Positions 1 to 11,869 of a stretch of 64,000 nucleotides of DNA are shown here, one piece after another. The DNA comes from Coniferiporia sulphurascens (taxonomy: Eukaryota > Basidiomycota > Agaricomycetes > Hymenochaetales > Hymenochaetaceae). The position numbers and the translations under genes were made by a program. Under the pieces are notes generated by a model, which saw nothing but the letters and a program-made list of their open reading frames with translations, searched no databases and was not told where the DNA came from. The stretch spans positions 124,001 to 188,000 of the forward strand of contig NBBA01000001.1 of NCBI GenBank assembly GCA_002794785.1. Reading direction: 5' to 3'. The stretch's first letter is position 1, and each line of letters begins with the position of its first letter.

Positions 1-2029
1 CAGCGTTTCTTCGCTCACTCCGGGGAAGATGGAACTCCTCTTACAAGGTCACGTCCAAAACAAAAATTGGCCCCAAACTAGAGACATTTCTGAATTCCGC
101 CGAAAAAAGTAGAAGGTTGCTGTACCGGGTGATGAATCAATTAGGGCTCTGCACTGAATATAAAAGCAAGCATTCTATCTACGCTGTCTAAAGGCTCAAA
201 TCTAGGTACATTAGCATCTTGTAAGTTATAATAAGGTCCTATTTCCATGAAATATGTTCACGTAAATATTTGGGAGAATTAACGGTGAGGAGATGTGAAA
301 GTGCCAATTTCGTAGATCTGAATCAGCGTGTATACTGTGCAACAGTTCAGAAGAACTCTTTCGATTCCGTGCCCATAGTGTGGAGGCCGTAAATCCAAGT
401 TTGTCTGAGGATGCGATTTTGTAAGAGGGGGCATACGATAGTAATGAAGCATCGATGAGATTTGCCGCAGCCGCTTGTGTATTTCGGCAGGCACGCGTCC
501 TCTCAGCTAAAAATGCCATGTGCTCATCTCGAGTCCCGACAAGATGCTTGGAACTCGATCGTAGTATCAGTGTCCTGGAAATTTTGCAACTCACACCGGA
601 CGGTAGCAGCCTTATTTATAATGGAGACTTTAATTCCTCAGGACTGCCAGGTTGAATTGCAAAAATAATATTGATACACTGAGCAGCCCACGAGGGGTCC
701 GCTTGCCACGCGAATTCTAAAGCGAAGGTAAACACACTTTCCTTCCGCATGCGTCTGTAGCTCTGGTTTAACCTGTTTCGGCCAACTGAATTCAGGCGCG
801 AGTGAAAGAGGCTGATGAGATGGGTGCGTCTATTCCATTTCCGCTAGGCTAGATGACCACGGTGTACTTGGTTCCCATGACAATCGAAGGGGGTGACACA
901 TGCTCAAATACTTAAGGATTAGTGGCGTGGTATGATTTGCGCATTTATATGTTGGAAGGCCTGGTTTATGAAAGCAACTCCCCACGGGGCAAGATGGAGT
1001 GATGTGAAGAAAAAGGACTCGGAATTAATTCTGGCCCGAACGGAACTCCATCCGTGAATTCCAGGGCAGAGATATGGGCCCAGAGATCTGAGTAAGTGCC
1101 GGGCGCCGATGCATCAATGGACATACATGTACATAGATAGGGTGTGTCGGTTACCCGCTGAATTGCTGATCGCCTGCAGGAACGGAATCATTGAACAGGA
1201 GAGTTGATGTGGCCGAGCGCACACCGTGTTCCAGACTCTTTCAAATCAGGGCGGACAGTCCTGGTCAAACAGGTCATGATTCTGATATAGGCTAACCCTC
1301 AGCCTAAGGCTAGCGAAAGCCGTGTCGGCAGAAAAGGACGAACTTGACGACCCGCGGTGGACCCACCTAGATTCCAAAGAGACTCACAGTTGTTATAACT
1401 TTGAGAGGTTGGATCATTTGGCCTGCCGTAAGCGGGGGGACGCGGAGGGAGTTCATCTGCGATTTGAAAGGCTGGGCCCCTAATCTAGGCACGCAGAGAA
1501 GATAAGTGCACGTGAAGTCACGTGCATCGTGCATCATAGCATTACACTGACGCGCTGCTTACGTGGGCAACAGCGAGGCGACTGGCGGACTGCCGTCGGG
1601 CGGCCCGTATGATATCCAACTCAAGGCGAACAAGACAGTCGAGGTATGCGCGTAGGCGCATAGGCGGCTGCTGCTGCAAGACGAAGACCGAGGCCGGGGT
1701 GGAAAAAGTTTTGGGTTGCACATGGTGCCTCGGCGGCCGGCGGAACGTCGATCACCCAGCGGGCAGCGGCTGTGAGATTACCGTGCAATTTTTCTCAAGT
1801 CATGATATTTTCTTTGTTTTCCCAATTCTTTTCTGGCAATTCGCAGGGACTGAAGTGGTAGTACGAGTTCTATGCGCGATCACGCACAGAAAGCGAGTGA
1901 TGCATAAGACGGGGGTTCTGGAAGCGGGAGAGCGAGCGGAGAGGCTTCTTTATCGACTATCTCTCGGACAGGGGAGGTCCACCACCGCCGACACTACCGC
2001 TTCTGTTATCTCTGATAGCATATTCCCTC
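1..2029. other. Gene-free 5' stretch with promoter region
   Basis: I see no convincing gene here. An open frame of 122 codons on the minus strand near 226-594 shows no recognisable motif and no splice context. The right part (about 1500-2030) is the likely upstream region of the permease gene. It holds a double CACGTG palindrome, GATA-type boxes and a TATA box, annotated separately. Confidence 0.5.
1508..1525. promoter_or_regulatory. Double E-box palindrome GCACGTGAAGTCACGTGC
   Basis: The 18 bases form a perfect dyad: two 8-base halves around a central AG, each half containing CACGTG. CACGTG is the classical site of bHLH factors (Pho4/Cbf1/USF type). It lies about 680 bp upstream of the permease start and directly after a GATAA at 1501-1505. 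A regulatory role is inference. Confidence 0.4.
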
Positions 2030-2035
2030 TATAAA
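2006..2035 (+). promoter_or_regulatory. TATA box with upstream GATA pair, permease promoter
   Basis: TATAAA stands at 2030-2035, 156 bp before the ATG. Just upstream TTATC (2006-2010) and GATAG (2014-2018) form an inverted pair of GATA-factor-like sites. A long C/T-rich tract follows between about 2060 and 2185, as is common before fungal start codons. GATA factors govern nitrogen-source uptake genes in fungi, which would suit a nucleobase permease; that link is inferred. Confidence 0.45.
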
Positions 2036-2190
2036 TTGCTTCCGGTTGGTAAAATTTCAATGGCTCTTCTTCCCTCTCCCCTTCTCTCGCAGGTCTTGCC
2101 TCCACCTCTCCCCGTCTCTCCTTCCCCCCCACCGTCGGTGACAGCGACGATCTTAGCGACGACCCCTCCCCCAATCCCTCCCGCAACACC

Positions 2191-3917
2191 ATGTCGATGA
2201 CGAAGGACGCCATGTTCGACGACTCAGAGAAGGGCTCGACTCAAGTCGGCGTCGAGGTCAAAGAGGCCAACCTCGAAGCCCAGGGCTTCACCATCCCCAC
2301 CTCCGGCTTCGCAGCCAAGCTCTGGCGCGCGGTGCTCTACATCGACAAGTTCGGCGTCGAGGTTCGCGGTATCGAGCGAGTCCGCCCAGAAGACCGGTCT
2401 CCGCATTCCCTTGCTGACCTCTTCGACACGGCAACCATGTGGCTTGCTGCAAACTCGACCATTTCGACCTATTCAATCGGTACACTTGGTCCTACAACGT
2501 TCGGCCTGGGCTTAAAGGAGAGCTGCCTCGCGATTCTCTTCTTCAACTTGCTCGCGACGCTCCCCGTCGCATATTTTGCTGTTTTCGGTCCGCGTCTCGG
2601 CCTGCGTCAGATGACCATATCGCGCTTTAGCTTTGGGTACTACTGTGAGTTATATCCCATTTTTAGATCGGCCCCGGCCAGTCCTGACAAAAAAAAACGA
2701 CAGCCGCATATTTCCCGGTCGTTCTGAATATCATCGCCTGTCTTGGTTGGTCGACCGTCAACTCCATTATCGGCGGACAGGCCCTGCAAGCCGTCTCGAG
2801 TACAAACCAGATCCCCGAAGCAGCCGCCATCGTCGTCATCGCCATCCTCACCATCATATTCGCCCTGTTCGGATACCGCTACGTCCACCTCTACGAGCGC
2901 TACTCGTGGTTCCCCGTCGTGATCATCTTCATAATCTCTCTCGGCCTTTCCGCCAAATACTACGACTCCGGGCCCTTCGCCGGCTCCGGCCCGATCGAGG
3001 CAGGAAACATCCTGTCCTTCGGCGCCGCCATCGTCGGCTTCGGACTCGGCTGGGCCTCTCTCGCCGCTGATTATACTGTTAACCTCCCCGAGGACGTCAG
3101 CGGCAAGAAGGTCTTCTGGCTCACGTACGCGGGTCTCAACTTGCCCTGCATCCTCATCGAATGTCTCGGCGCCGCGTCCGCAACCGTCACGCGCGCCGAC
3201 TGGCAGCAACAGTACGCCGAAGGCGGTATCGGAGCGCTGCTCGCCGCAACGCTCTCCCCCGCCGGCGGGTTCGGGCGCTTCCTCATGGTCCTGCTCGCGC
3301 TGAGCATCGTCGGAAACAACATCCCGAACATGTACTCCTTCGCACTGACGTTCCAGGTGCTCGGGCGCTACGCGCAGCGCATCCCGCGCGTGTTCCTCGT
3401 CCTGCTCGGCACCGCCGTCTACATCGTCCTCGCCATCGTCGGCGCGACGCACTTCGAGGCGTGGCTCGACACGCTGCTCGTGCTGCTCAGCTACTGGCTC
3501 GTGATCTTCTCCGGCGTCCTGCTGGAGGAGCACTTCATCTACAGGAAGGGCAAGTGGGCGAATTACAACCCTGATGACTACAATAAGCCGGAGCACCTCC
3601 CTCTTGGCGTAGCGGCTGCGTTCGCTACGGGGTGCGGTATCATGGGTGCGGTCATGGGCATGGCGACCCAATGGTACGTCGGAATTCTCGGCGCAAAGAG
3701 TATGTTTATTATACCATCCTTTATTAACCTAACAGAACGCTAATCAGTTATACGTACAGTCGGCGACCCTGTATTCGGCGGTGACATCGGCTTCGAGCTC
3801 TCCTTCGCGTTCTCCGCCACCGTCTATCCCATCGCGCGCTACATCGAGCGCAAATACGAGTCCCCCGCGCGTCTCCGCACCGCCGCGGAAGGCGCTGCCG
3901 ACCGAACGGTTGTATAG
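2191..3917 (+). CDS. NCS1-type purine/cytosine permease
   Basis: Probable plasma-membrane nucleobase:cation symporter of the NCS1 (Fcy2-like) family, importing cytosine and purines with protons. Three exons: 2191-2644, 2704-3699 and 3760-3917. Introns of 59 and 60 bp start GTGAGT and GTATGT and end CAG. Spliced length is 535 residues, normal for fungal Fcy2 proteins. The soluble N-terminus is followed by GVEVRGIERV, a typical pre-membrane segment, then about 12 hydrophobic helices. The early helices include the NSTISTYSIGTLGPTTFGLG stretch and a FGYY motif that is completed across intron 1. Around residue 170 SAYFPVVLN and the WSTVNS motif fit the family. The start is the first ATG after the pyrimidine-rich leader. 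It is convergent with the MFS gene. The exact substrate cannot be told from sequence. Confidence 0.9.
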
Positions 3918-4483
3918 AAGGTGTTTTTTCTTTCTTTTCTTACTGGACGCATGGACACTTTAACATCCCCCATCCCCCCACGTCCTCTTCCGTTCTTTTT
4001 ATCTGTCTATAACTCCTCCGCCCACCCCACCTCCGTCCCGCTCTAACTAAATTGCAAAAAGACCTGGTATCCTGTTGAATCGGTGTTAACTACGGCTGCA
4101 TCATTTCCATTCGTCTATAAGTGTATCTTTATTTCAGTACACTTATGCTTATTCTTTTCGTATCGTTGTTGTTGTTGTTGTTGATTGTTGTTGATGATGA
4201 TGATTGTTGGTTACGAGGCAGGCGATGTCGCCCTTTGCATAACTATAACTATTCCCCCGTCCATGCGTACACGCGTAAATATTGAAGAAAAAAATCTGAT
4301 CCCGAATTTATTTATTCCCGCGAGTGTGCGTGCGGATATGCATCTTTTAAGTGTTGTGTATATACATCTAAGTCGACGGCAGAAAATCACGGCTACGAGG
4401 AATGTAAGCAGGATGTATCCGGGGTGATGCAAATGAACGGACGAATCGAGAAACGAAGAAAGTAAGTGTATCCAAGAGAGAGC
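3918..4483. other. Convergent intergenic region with microsatellite
   Basis: This 566-bp stretch lies between the stop codons of two convergent genes. It holds a GTT/GAT trinucleotide microsatellite at about 4165-4205 and otherwise AT-rich 3' sequence. I see no gene. Confidence 0.5.
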
Positions 4484-6520
4484 TCACTGCTCCCCGTCCG
4501 TATTACCCTCTCTATCCCCATCCCCATCCTCGCCATCGGCATCTTCATCCTCCGCGCTCCACGGCTCACTCGGAAGCGCCGCGCCCACCACAAGCGTAAA
4601 AACCACAACCACAACCATCATAATATACACCAGCATACCCCCCAGCCTGCGGACCACCCCACCCGAGTCCGAGTCTCCCCAATACGTCGCTCCAACGCTA
4701 TCGTCGAAGATCGGGGAGCCAGGGAGCGACTCGGGCGGCGGCGGCGAGTAGGCGCCGCTGCCGTACTCCCACGAAAGGCCCTTTGCGTAGAGCGAGCTGG
4801 CGGCGTAGGGGCCTACGCAGCGCATGACGGAGACGGTGCATTGCGCGAGACCGTTCACTGCGCCGAGCGTTGAGCTGCGTTTCGCTTTTGTGGGTTTCTT
4901 GGGTTGGAGTTGGGAGCGCTTCCGAGTCGGGCTTGGGCTTGGGCTTGAGGGCCCCGCTGGTGACGCCGACGCCACGCGTTTTGAAGACAAAGATGAGTCA
5001 GGGCAGGGCACGAGCGTCGCGCTTGACGAGGACGAGGAGATTGGTGGGCGCGCAGGTGCGAGTTCCGGCGTGGCTTTAGAGGATGTCCGTTTCGTTGCGG
5101 CGGCGGCTGTGATGTAGATGAACACACAGCTGTAGGACATGTTCAGGAGCAGGGTGAGCCCGAGCTGCGTGGAGAGAAGGAGGAGGAGCGGTAGACTCAG
5201 CGCCTGACTGTCGTCTGCAGTACCGTCTCCCAAAATCTGGCGCCCGGCAGCCGCCTGGCCCTCCGCACGTACGACCGCGCTCATCAATGGGAATATGATA
5301 AATATAGGCGCGGCACTGGCGATCCCCGCGAGGTAGGTTACGCGCACGCCCCAGCGCTTCACCATGCGCGCGAAGCACATGACCTGGAAAGCGCCATTGG
5401 CAAGACCGAGGATGGCGAGCGCACCGCCTATGGAGTGGGGCTCGAGGCCGAGACCGCCGAGCGAGCGCGGCGTGCTGTAGAATACGGGCTGGAGCGCGCG
5501 GTAGGCGATGTCGAGGAGGGAGAGAAGCGCGTACGTCACGATGGACAGGATGACGGGGGCGTCAACAGGGAGCGAAGTGGCGGCGTGGGTTTCGGGCTTT
5601 CCGCGGGGACTGGGACGAGCGGATCCACTTTCGAAGTAAGGATATTCGGGGAGCGAGAACGGGCGCGTCCCGAAAAGAGGTTCAAACGAAGCAGCAGCGA
5701 GCTAACTCTAAACCCAGTCTCGTTCGTCTCCTTAAGGAAGAAAAACATGATGATCCACGCGATGATCGAGAACGACGCCGGGATCGCACATGGCAGGAAG
5801 TACGGGTACTCTTTTAGGAACGCGTTCCCGCCAAAAACGTCTGGGAAGCGTTCTGTGGGGCGGGAAAGTGCGCCGCCGATGAGCGGGCCGATGGTGGCTC
5901 CCAGGCTCCACGGGATAGGCTGGTACGCAAACGCACGCGCGACGTTCGTCGAGTCCGTCAGCTCTCCCATCATGCTCTTGACCACTCCGATATTTCCATT
6001 GAGTGCGCCTGAGAGGCAGCGGGAGATGACGAGTCCTGCAAAGGAACGCGAAAGGCCGAAGCAGTACATGCTCAGAGAAAGCCGAAAAGGCCAACGAGGA
6101 TGACAGGCTTGCGGCCGACGCTGTCGCTAATGCGCGACCAGTGCAGGACGGTGAGCGCCTGAGTGGCGAAGAATATGCTTTGCTGTAGATAAAACTGTGA
6201 GTATACATGCGCGTTTATCAGAAGAGCGAGGGAGGGGGGGCGCGTACCATCATGCCGACATAATATCCGACTTTTGTCTCGTCTCCGTTCGTTATCCCGA
6301 TTTCGCGGATGAGCTGCGGGATAAAGGGGTAGATGACTTGGGACGTGAGGGGCTCGGCGAACTGGAGGAAGAGGGTCAGGGAGAACTGGGCCCACGGAAT
6401 GGGCGTCTCCTTCGTCTCCCGCTCGTGCTCCCGGGGGCGCTCACGAGCGTCGTCGTCCGAGTCTAACTGTCGCAAAAGGGGCGTTTCCTCATCTGCAGGG
6501 CGCGTGCGTGACACCGCCAT
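4484..6520 (-). pseudogene. MFS transporter (DHA1/ZIFL-like), two apparent frameshifts
   Basis: Major facilitator superfamily transporter of the basidiomycete general-substrate type. Exon 1 (6520-6248) starts MAVSRTRPADEETPLL and contains AEPLTSQVIYPFIPQLI (helix 1). An intron with a GTACGC donor and CAG acceptor spans 6247-6183. Downstream, HWSRISDSVGRKPVI is the conserved loop 2-3 motif, followed by RCLSGALNGNIGV and the FFFLKET end of helix 6. The C-half carries ALQPVFYST and NGLAQCTVSVMR. Two places need one extra base to keep frame: near 6075-6085, before LSMYCFG, and near 5551-5556 in a run of five G (+ strand), before VILSIVTYALL. A low-complexity Ser/Pro loop of about 60 residues precedes helix 11. 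Either the gene is freshly broken or the assembly has homopolymer errors; all helices are otherwise present. Confidence 0.8.
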
Positions 6521-9366
6521 ACCGGTCGTTACAATCGTTAGCTAGGGGGAAGGAGGGGAAGTGTGGGGAAGTGGGAGGAGAGGAAGGACGGAGGACGGGG
6601 TTGTTGTACACATAGGGAGAGACGACATTACGTGATGGAAGGAACACTGAAATTATTATTCGGCTGCTTGTGCTAATGGAACGTACTGTATGGATAAAAT
6701 CATAAAATCTTCCGCGGCCGGTCACGGTCGACGTCGGTGTGCGTTAGAGCGATCGTTAGCATTCCCGCCCGAGTCCCCGACTCATCTCGTCTCGTCGGCC
6801 GAACCGGCCCGACTTCCAACCCCGCCGAACTTTTCCCGTGCCCCTGTTCTATGCTGATCCCACGCCGCCGGCAGAAACCCCACTGGAGAGTTCGATCCTC
6901 CACGCAGCACCGGTGCCACCGTATACGACTCTCTCGTTCCCTTATCCAGAAACACCAAAGCGGCCTCGTCTCCCGTACTAACGCCCTCATCCCAAGTTCA
7001 AGTTCAAGTTCGAGAACACCCCCTGTTACTGTAGCCTGAGTATAGAACTCCACGGCCACGGCTGCTCCGAGTCGTCCGATGCTTCGCGGACTCGGATCGA
7101 GTCATACCGTGCTAGCCCCTGCATTAATATTGCAAAAGGGCGTACGGCATACGGCCCGGTCCTCGAGAAGTCGAGATTATCCACCCAATACAAATCGCAG
7201 CCCACTGACTCGGACTAGCACGTCACGGTGCAGCGCCGGCGCCTTCTTAGTTCTACCCCCCTGAAAGTAGCTGGCTTTACATGATCCAATTGAAGGCCAT
7301 GTCATCCAGCTGTTCCGCCAATATTAATGGTTAGTAAGAAGCAAGCGCCCAAGAGATTTCCTGGAAGGGATGCGCCATTTCAGAAGGGTTTTGCGTCAGA
7401 TGATGGTGAAGGGGCGAAATGACCGCACTTGTACTCTGGCGAAACCTAGACGACGGCCTCGAGCTTCGGCAACAAGGCACACACACGTACAGGCGATTTC
7501 GCTTGAAGTTAGTGGGCGAGAGCTGGATCCCGTCTTTTCGAGCTTCTTTCTAGTCTGCGTCCGTCGCGATCGTAAGGTACGTTCTTTAAGTTCTTATACC
7601 CATACAACCAAATTCTGATTTCTTTATACGTACACAAGGACAAGTCTACACTATAAAGTGCAATAACCGAGTTCGTGCGTCCAAGACTACGTTCACTCAC
7701 GGCCGATGAAACGATCTTAGTCCAGGGGAGAGTCCACGGGAGAACATGGATGTAGAACGGAGGACGCAGGAAACGCCGGACGGGTACGGAAATGGCCCGG
7801 GACGCAGAGTACGTGCAGTGAGTGATTGTGAAGAAGTTCGAAGACGAGGCTGAGGCTGCTTTTCATTTTCCCATCCGCACAGGTCTACTTCAGCGCTATC
7901 GCACGTCGCCTTTCACTCCAGCGGCGGTCTGGTACGAGAGTGCGTCTTCGCCAGTTGCCTATGCACCTACGACAGTCACGGTGTTGTACAAGGCTTTGTT
8001 TTTTGGTTTACGCCAAGAGCGCCAACTTTGGTTGAACAACTAGCGAAGGAGACGTAGAAGACGATCTACTCATACTCATATCCCACGCTCTGGTTCGTTT
8101 TACTATCAGGTCGACAACGTCCCTTCGAGCTCTCGTATCGCTACGCGGAGGGAAGGCGAAAGGCCACTGAAGCTCACTCATCCGAGTCGGAATTCCACGG
8201 CGTAGTACCTCTCATTTTACAAAAGGCGACCCATCCTCAGACGTAATCCCCGGATAACTTGAACTTCTCCCGCAAGAAGCCTCTTCTCAGCCTGAGAACG
8301 CTGCCATGCAGCGCTCCTTCGTGTCCTGATTTCCCCATCCCCTCTTCTCTGCAGCTATGTTTGGCACGCAAGCTTTCTTTCGATGCTCTCGTTCGAATGT
8401 CCTCTGGAGTTTTAAATAAGCCCCACAAGGATCGCAAGGGCCCAAGCTCTTCAACTGCCTTTTGAAATCAAACGTCTACAAGATATTAATCACCTGCGCG
8501 CGTGCTCGGGGTCAAGGCCGCTGCACTGTGTACTCTTGAGCCTCAATGACCTCCGAGTCGGATTCGGTCCGGCGTACCATCCGCGTCGGTGCGCTCTAAG
8601 AATTATAGTGTTTGGAAGGAACGAATATTTTCTGAAACTCACTGGCTAAATCACTTTTTTTGCTGCTGTTACTGGGACTGTCCTATATCATCTCGCATTT
8701 GCTGCTACGTTGCGTATGTTTCAAGTTAGGGTTCTGGCAATATTAATGGTACGGTACGCATGAATGCACGTGACTGCCTCGGGGACTCGTGACTGGTGAT
8801 GGCATGCAGAATTCTGAAGACTTGATTGTCAGCCACCTGCATCGCTTGCAAAACTACACTTTATTGGCGGCTATAGTACACCAAATCCATATTCGCCATC
8901 GATATTCTAAATACTTCACGAGGCCTGGAATTCCGATGCTGGTGAATGACTCGACGGATCCGATCATCCGGCCAACAAAAAGCGATCATTGCAGAAATCC
9001 TTGTCGCGAACGTCGCTTAGTGACTTCAACTGGAAAAGTCCTTTAACATAAATCGGAACTATCAGTTCCTCCTTCTCCAGCACGCCAGTCCTCGCTGTAT
9101 GCAAGCTTAAAACAAAAAATGGCTCGATTGAATACTCAGAGTTACATGACTTTACGTGGTACGCAAACATTTTGGACCGGACTGCTGCTCCTTGCCCTCA
9201 TGAGAAAAACGTCTAAGACTGGCATTTGACTTCAGACTAGAAACTTATGTCTCCAAGCTGGATCCCTATAAGAAACACGACCCGCCTCTTTCTCACTTCG
9301 TGAAACACTCCCTCCTCTTTCCACCACCTTCTTCGCCAACGCCCTCTACAACCTCTTCTCGCAGCC
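6521..9366. other. Gene-poor left part of duplicated unit A
   Basis: I see no intact gene. From about 6740 the DNA is recognisably the same as the stretch starting near 32,740 (shared blocks such as TATGCTGATCCCACGCC), with many small indels. A hexamer run of AAGTTC lies near 6990-7010. A decayed copy of the first exon of the downstream gene lies at about 8357-8430. The last 120 bp before 9367 contain a CCCTATAAG TATA-like element and a C/T-rich leader, matching unit B. Confidence 0.5.
8357..8430 (+). pseudogene. Remnant first exon of the unit A gene
   Basis: ATGTTTGGCACGCAAG and the following bases match the start of the gene at 9367 with scattered changes and indels, then run into a stop. 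The shared upstream CTCTTCGCAGC-like leader supports a true copy. The same remnant occurs in unit B at 33520, so it predates the large duplication. Confidence 0.55.
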
Positions 9367-11869
9367 ATGCCCGGCACACACTCCTTCTTCAGCACCTTCG
9401 TTCAGAAGTCCTCCGGCGTCTACGACTCTCTGGTCCATCGTCGCAAAAAGGAGCCCTCGGTACAAGCACGCAAGGGCCTCAAGCCCCTCCGGCTCTGCCT
9501 CGAACTCGAGCGTCGTCAAAAGCAGACCGAGCCCCCGCGCGACATCATCCGAAAGGCCTCCGCACCTAGCGTCGTGTTCGGACCGTATTCTCCTATCTCT
9601 CCTGACGGACCGACTACGATCTCTGTGTATTCGTCCACTGGCTCCTCGCAGCTTTCCCTCCCGCTTGCTTCGCCTTCTCCTTCATATGTCGACGAGAACT
9701 TGTCTGAACAGCAACAGTTCTGTGCGTTTGGCGAGGGGGCCGACGCGGATGCCTCTTGGGACTTCAAGTGTGCTGCTGGGAGCACGAAGGCGGGATCACG
9801 GAACGAGGATACGAACGAGGGAGAGGAAGGCGACCAGGTGAACATTCTTTCTTGCGTTGAGGGCGACGTGCGCATTGTTATCGAGGCGCCCTTGGAGGAC
9901 TCAAAAGCCGCCAGCTACGGTATGGACGACGCTGGAGCCAAGGCTGTTGAGGATCTGGAATGCAAGTACACGGATTCTTGGTGTGAGGACTCGGACACTA
10001 GGGATGTAGGGTGCGTCTCCGAAATGAGGGTATCTCCTTTAAATTATTCTAAAACCGGGCGAAACGAGTCTATGGTAAGCATTACATCCTTACCTTGTGT
10101 TCCCACCCTCTGATTGAATATTCTACCTTCCAGCCGAAAGATGGCACGGATGGCGGTGTGGTGCATCTCCCTATAGACTCTGCGTCTTTCCATGATTCCT
10201 CCTCCACATCGACTCCTGCTTCTACTACCATCATACCCAACTCCCATATTTCTCACTCGGCCACTGGTAATATTTCTGCAGTCCATCCCGATAAAGCAGA
10301 ACTGGAGCTCAAGTCTTCGGAAGCGTGGTGGAAGGACACCTGCGTTTCCATATTTCCCTCCTTCGCTTCTTTATGCCCGGAGTTGCTCTACGAGTCTTCC
10401 GTCTCGGACATCATATCGCCTGCCTCCTCCACCCATCACTCAATTGTCGATACTTCGCGTCCGGCCGAGGTCGAAGGTCCAAAGCCAGGGAACAAGCTGC
10501 CGGAAGCCTGGTGGAAGGACCCAGCGCTTCAAGACGAACAAGGTGTCTTCAAAGCCCGATCAAGAAGTGGTACAAGTGACTCTAGTTCTACAGCGTCGAA
10601 GTGTCTGCAGACGCAAACCGGCCATCGGAAATGCGCTCGTAGTCCGGAACAGGAACATCTGCTCTCTGTGGGACTCAAGAAATATCCAAAGAGGGACATT
10701 GCTGCCAGAGATGCGGGGCGCCTCTTCGCTGGGATAAGGATACTCCCTTCAGTAGAAGGCGAAGGTAATCAGGACGAGTTTAAGGTTTGTGTTATTACCT
10801 TTTTTGCGCGCATACCGTTATTAACTGGGTGCTCTCGTCGTAGTCTCTTTCGGAATTCGACATGAATGATGGCGCATCTCTGCCGTCGAGCGCCCCTACG
10901 TTCTTATTCTCCACCTCTTCCGACTCTTCTGGCAAGTCTTCGCCATCTACACTGTGCACACCACCAGACACGCCACTGGACACGCCACCGGACACGCCCA
11001 ATCTATCCGGGAGCTATTGCACCTTCCCCGATTCTGGCCTTGCGGAAGTACCTGCCGAGCTCGCTTTCGGGATCACCGATCCCGTCAAAGTTGCGATGCT
11101 CGCAGATGACTTCCCGTATCCCACTTGCACAGCCGGGAACGAGGGCCTAGTGTCCGACACAAGGCTATCCCCTCCGAAAGGCTCTATGGCCTCTGAAGGT
11201 CTGTCAGCCCGGACGCCTAATCATAGGAAAGCACCGACACCAAGGCCAATCCTGAAGACCGAGTTTCGCGACGTGTCAGCCTCCAAAGCCTTGAAGACAG
11301 TGTCGACCGTTACGTTTGCGCACCAATCTACTGTGATTCAGGCTGAAAGATGCGAAGACATCCCGGAGTGTTCCTTGGCCTCATCTGACGCGCCAGGTTT
11401 GACTCTTAAGCGAAGACATGCGACGCTGCGAAAATATAAGACTTCTATTGAACGCTCTTCAAAGCGCCGCTCGCAAGCATCAATGTCCTCTTGCTCTGCT
11501 TCTACGTCTGCGACTGGTCCGAGGATATCTAGAAGACCGCTAAGCGCGCTTCGTCACACTTCCGTGATGAACGCTGCAGCTACGTCTGGTCTTCTTCCTC
11601 CTCGGGTCTCTTCTGGGAGACGTAAGCATATCCGAACATCTTCAAGATCAGAGCAAGAAAATGTGCTACCTCTGTCGACAATGTCTGGTCTATGTGAAAA
11701 GAAACTGTCCTCTGCGAAGGGTAAACGTGCTTCAAAAATCTCAACTGCGCTCTATGGAGCTCTTCATGGGCCAGCTGTAAGTCAAAAGTGTGCTCCAGCT
11801 TGCGATATTCGTCAGGCAGTTCTCGCAAGGCAGTCTCTTGAAACTTCGAGCTCGCTCTACTGGTTCTAA
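9367..11869 (+). CDS. Hypothetical protein with EAWWKD motifs, copy A
   Basis: I do not recognise the family. Exons 9367-10074, 10134-10784 and 10844-11869 give 794 residues; introns are GT-AG, 59 bp each, both phase 0. The N-terminus is basic (residues 1-70, HRRKKEP and CLELERRQKQ). An acidic/serine-rich middle follows. Exon 2 carries SSEAWWKD and LPEAWWKD, two copies of one motif about 60 residues apart. The C-terminal third is basic and Ser-rich, with a PTPRPILKTEFRDVS stretch, an RRPLSAL motif resembling a destruction box, and QENVLPL. There is no signal peptide or membrane helix, so a soluble, perhaps nuclear, largely disordered protein is likely. The start is supported by the paralogue at 34545, which shares the gene structure and most of the sequence. 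Confidence 0.75.

Noticed and set aside
226..594. 122-codon minus-strand frame as a gene
   Set aside because: No recognisable motif, no intron signals and no paralogue in the window.
2640..3671. 343-codon open frame on the minus strand
   Set aside because: It is the antisense shadow of permease exon 2, Asp/Glu/Gly-rich from GC-rich codons on the other strand.
4165..4205. GTT/GAT repeats as a possible CRISPR or satellite
   Set aside because: Plain trinucleotide microsatellite with no spacers.
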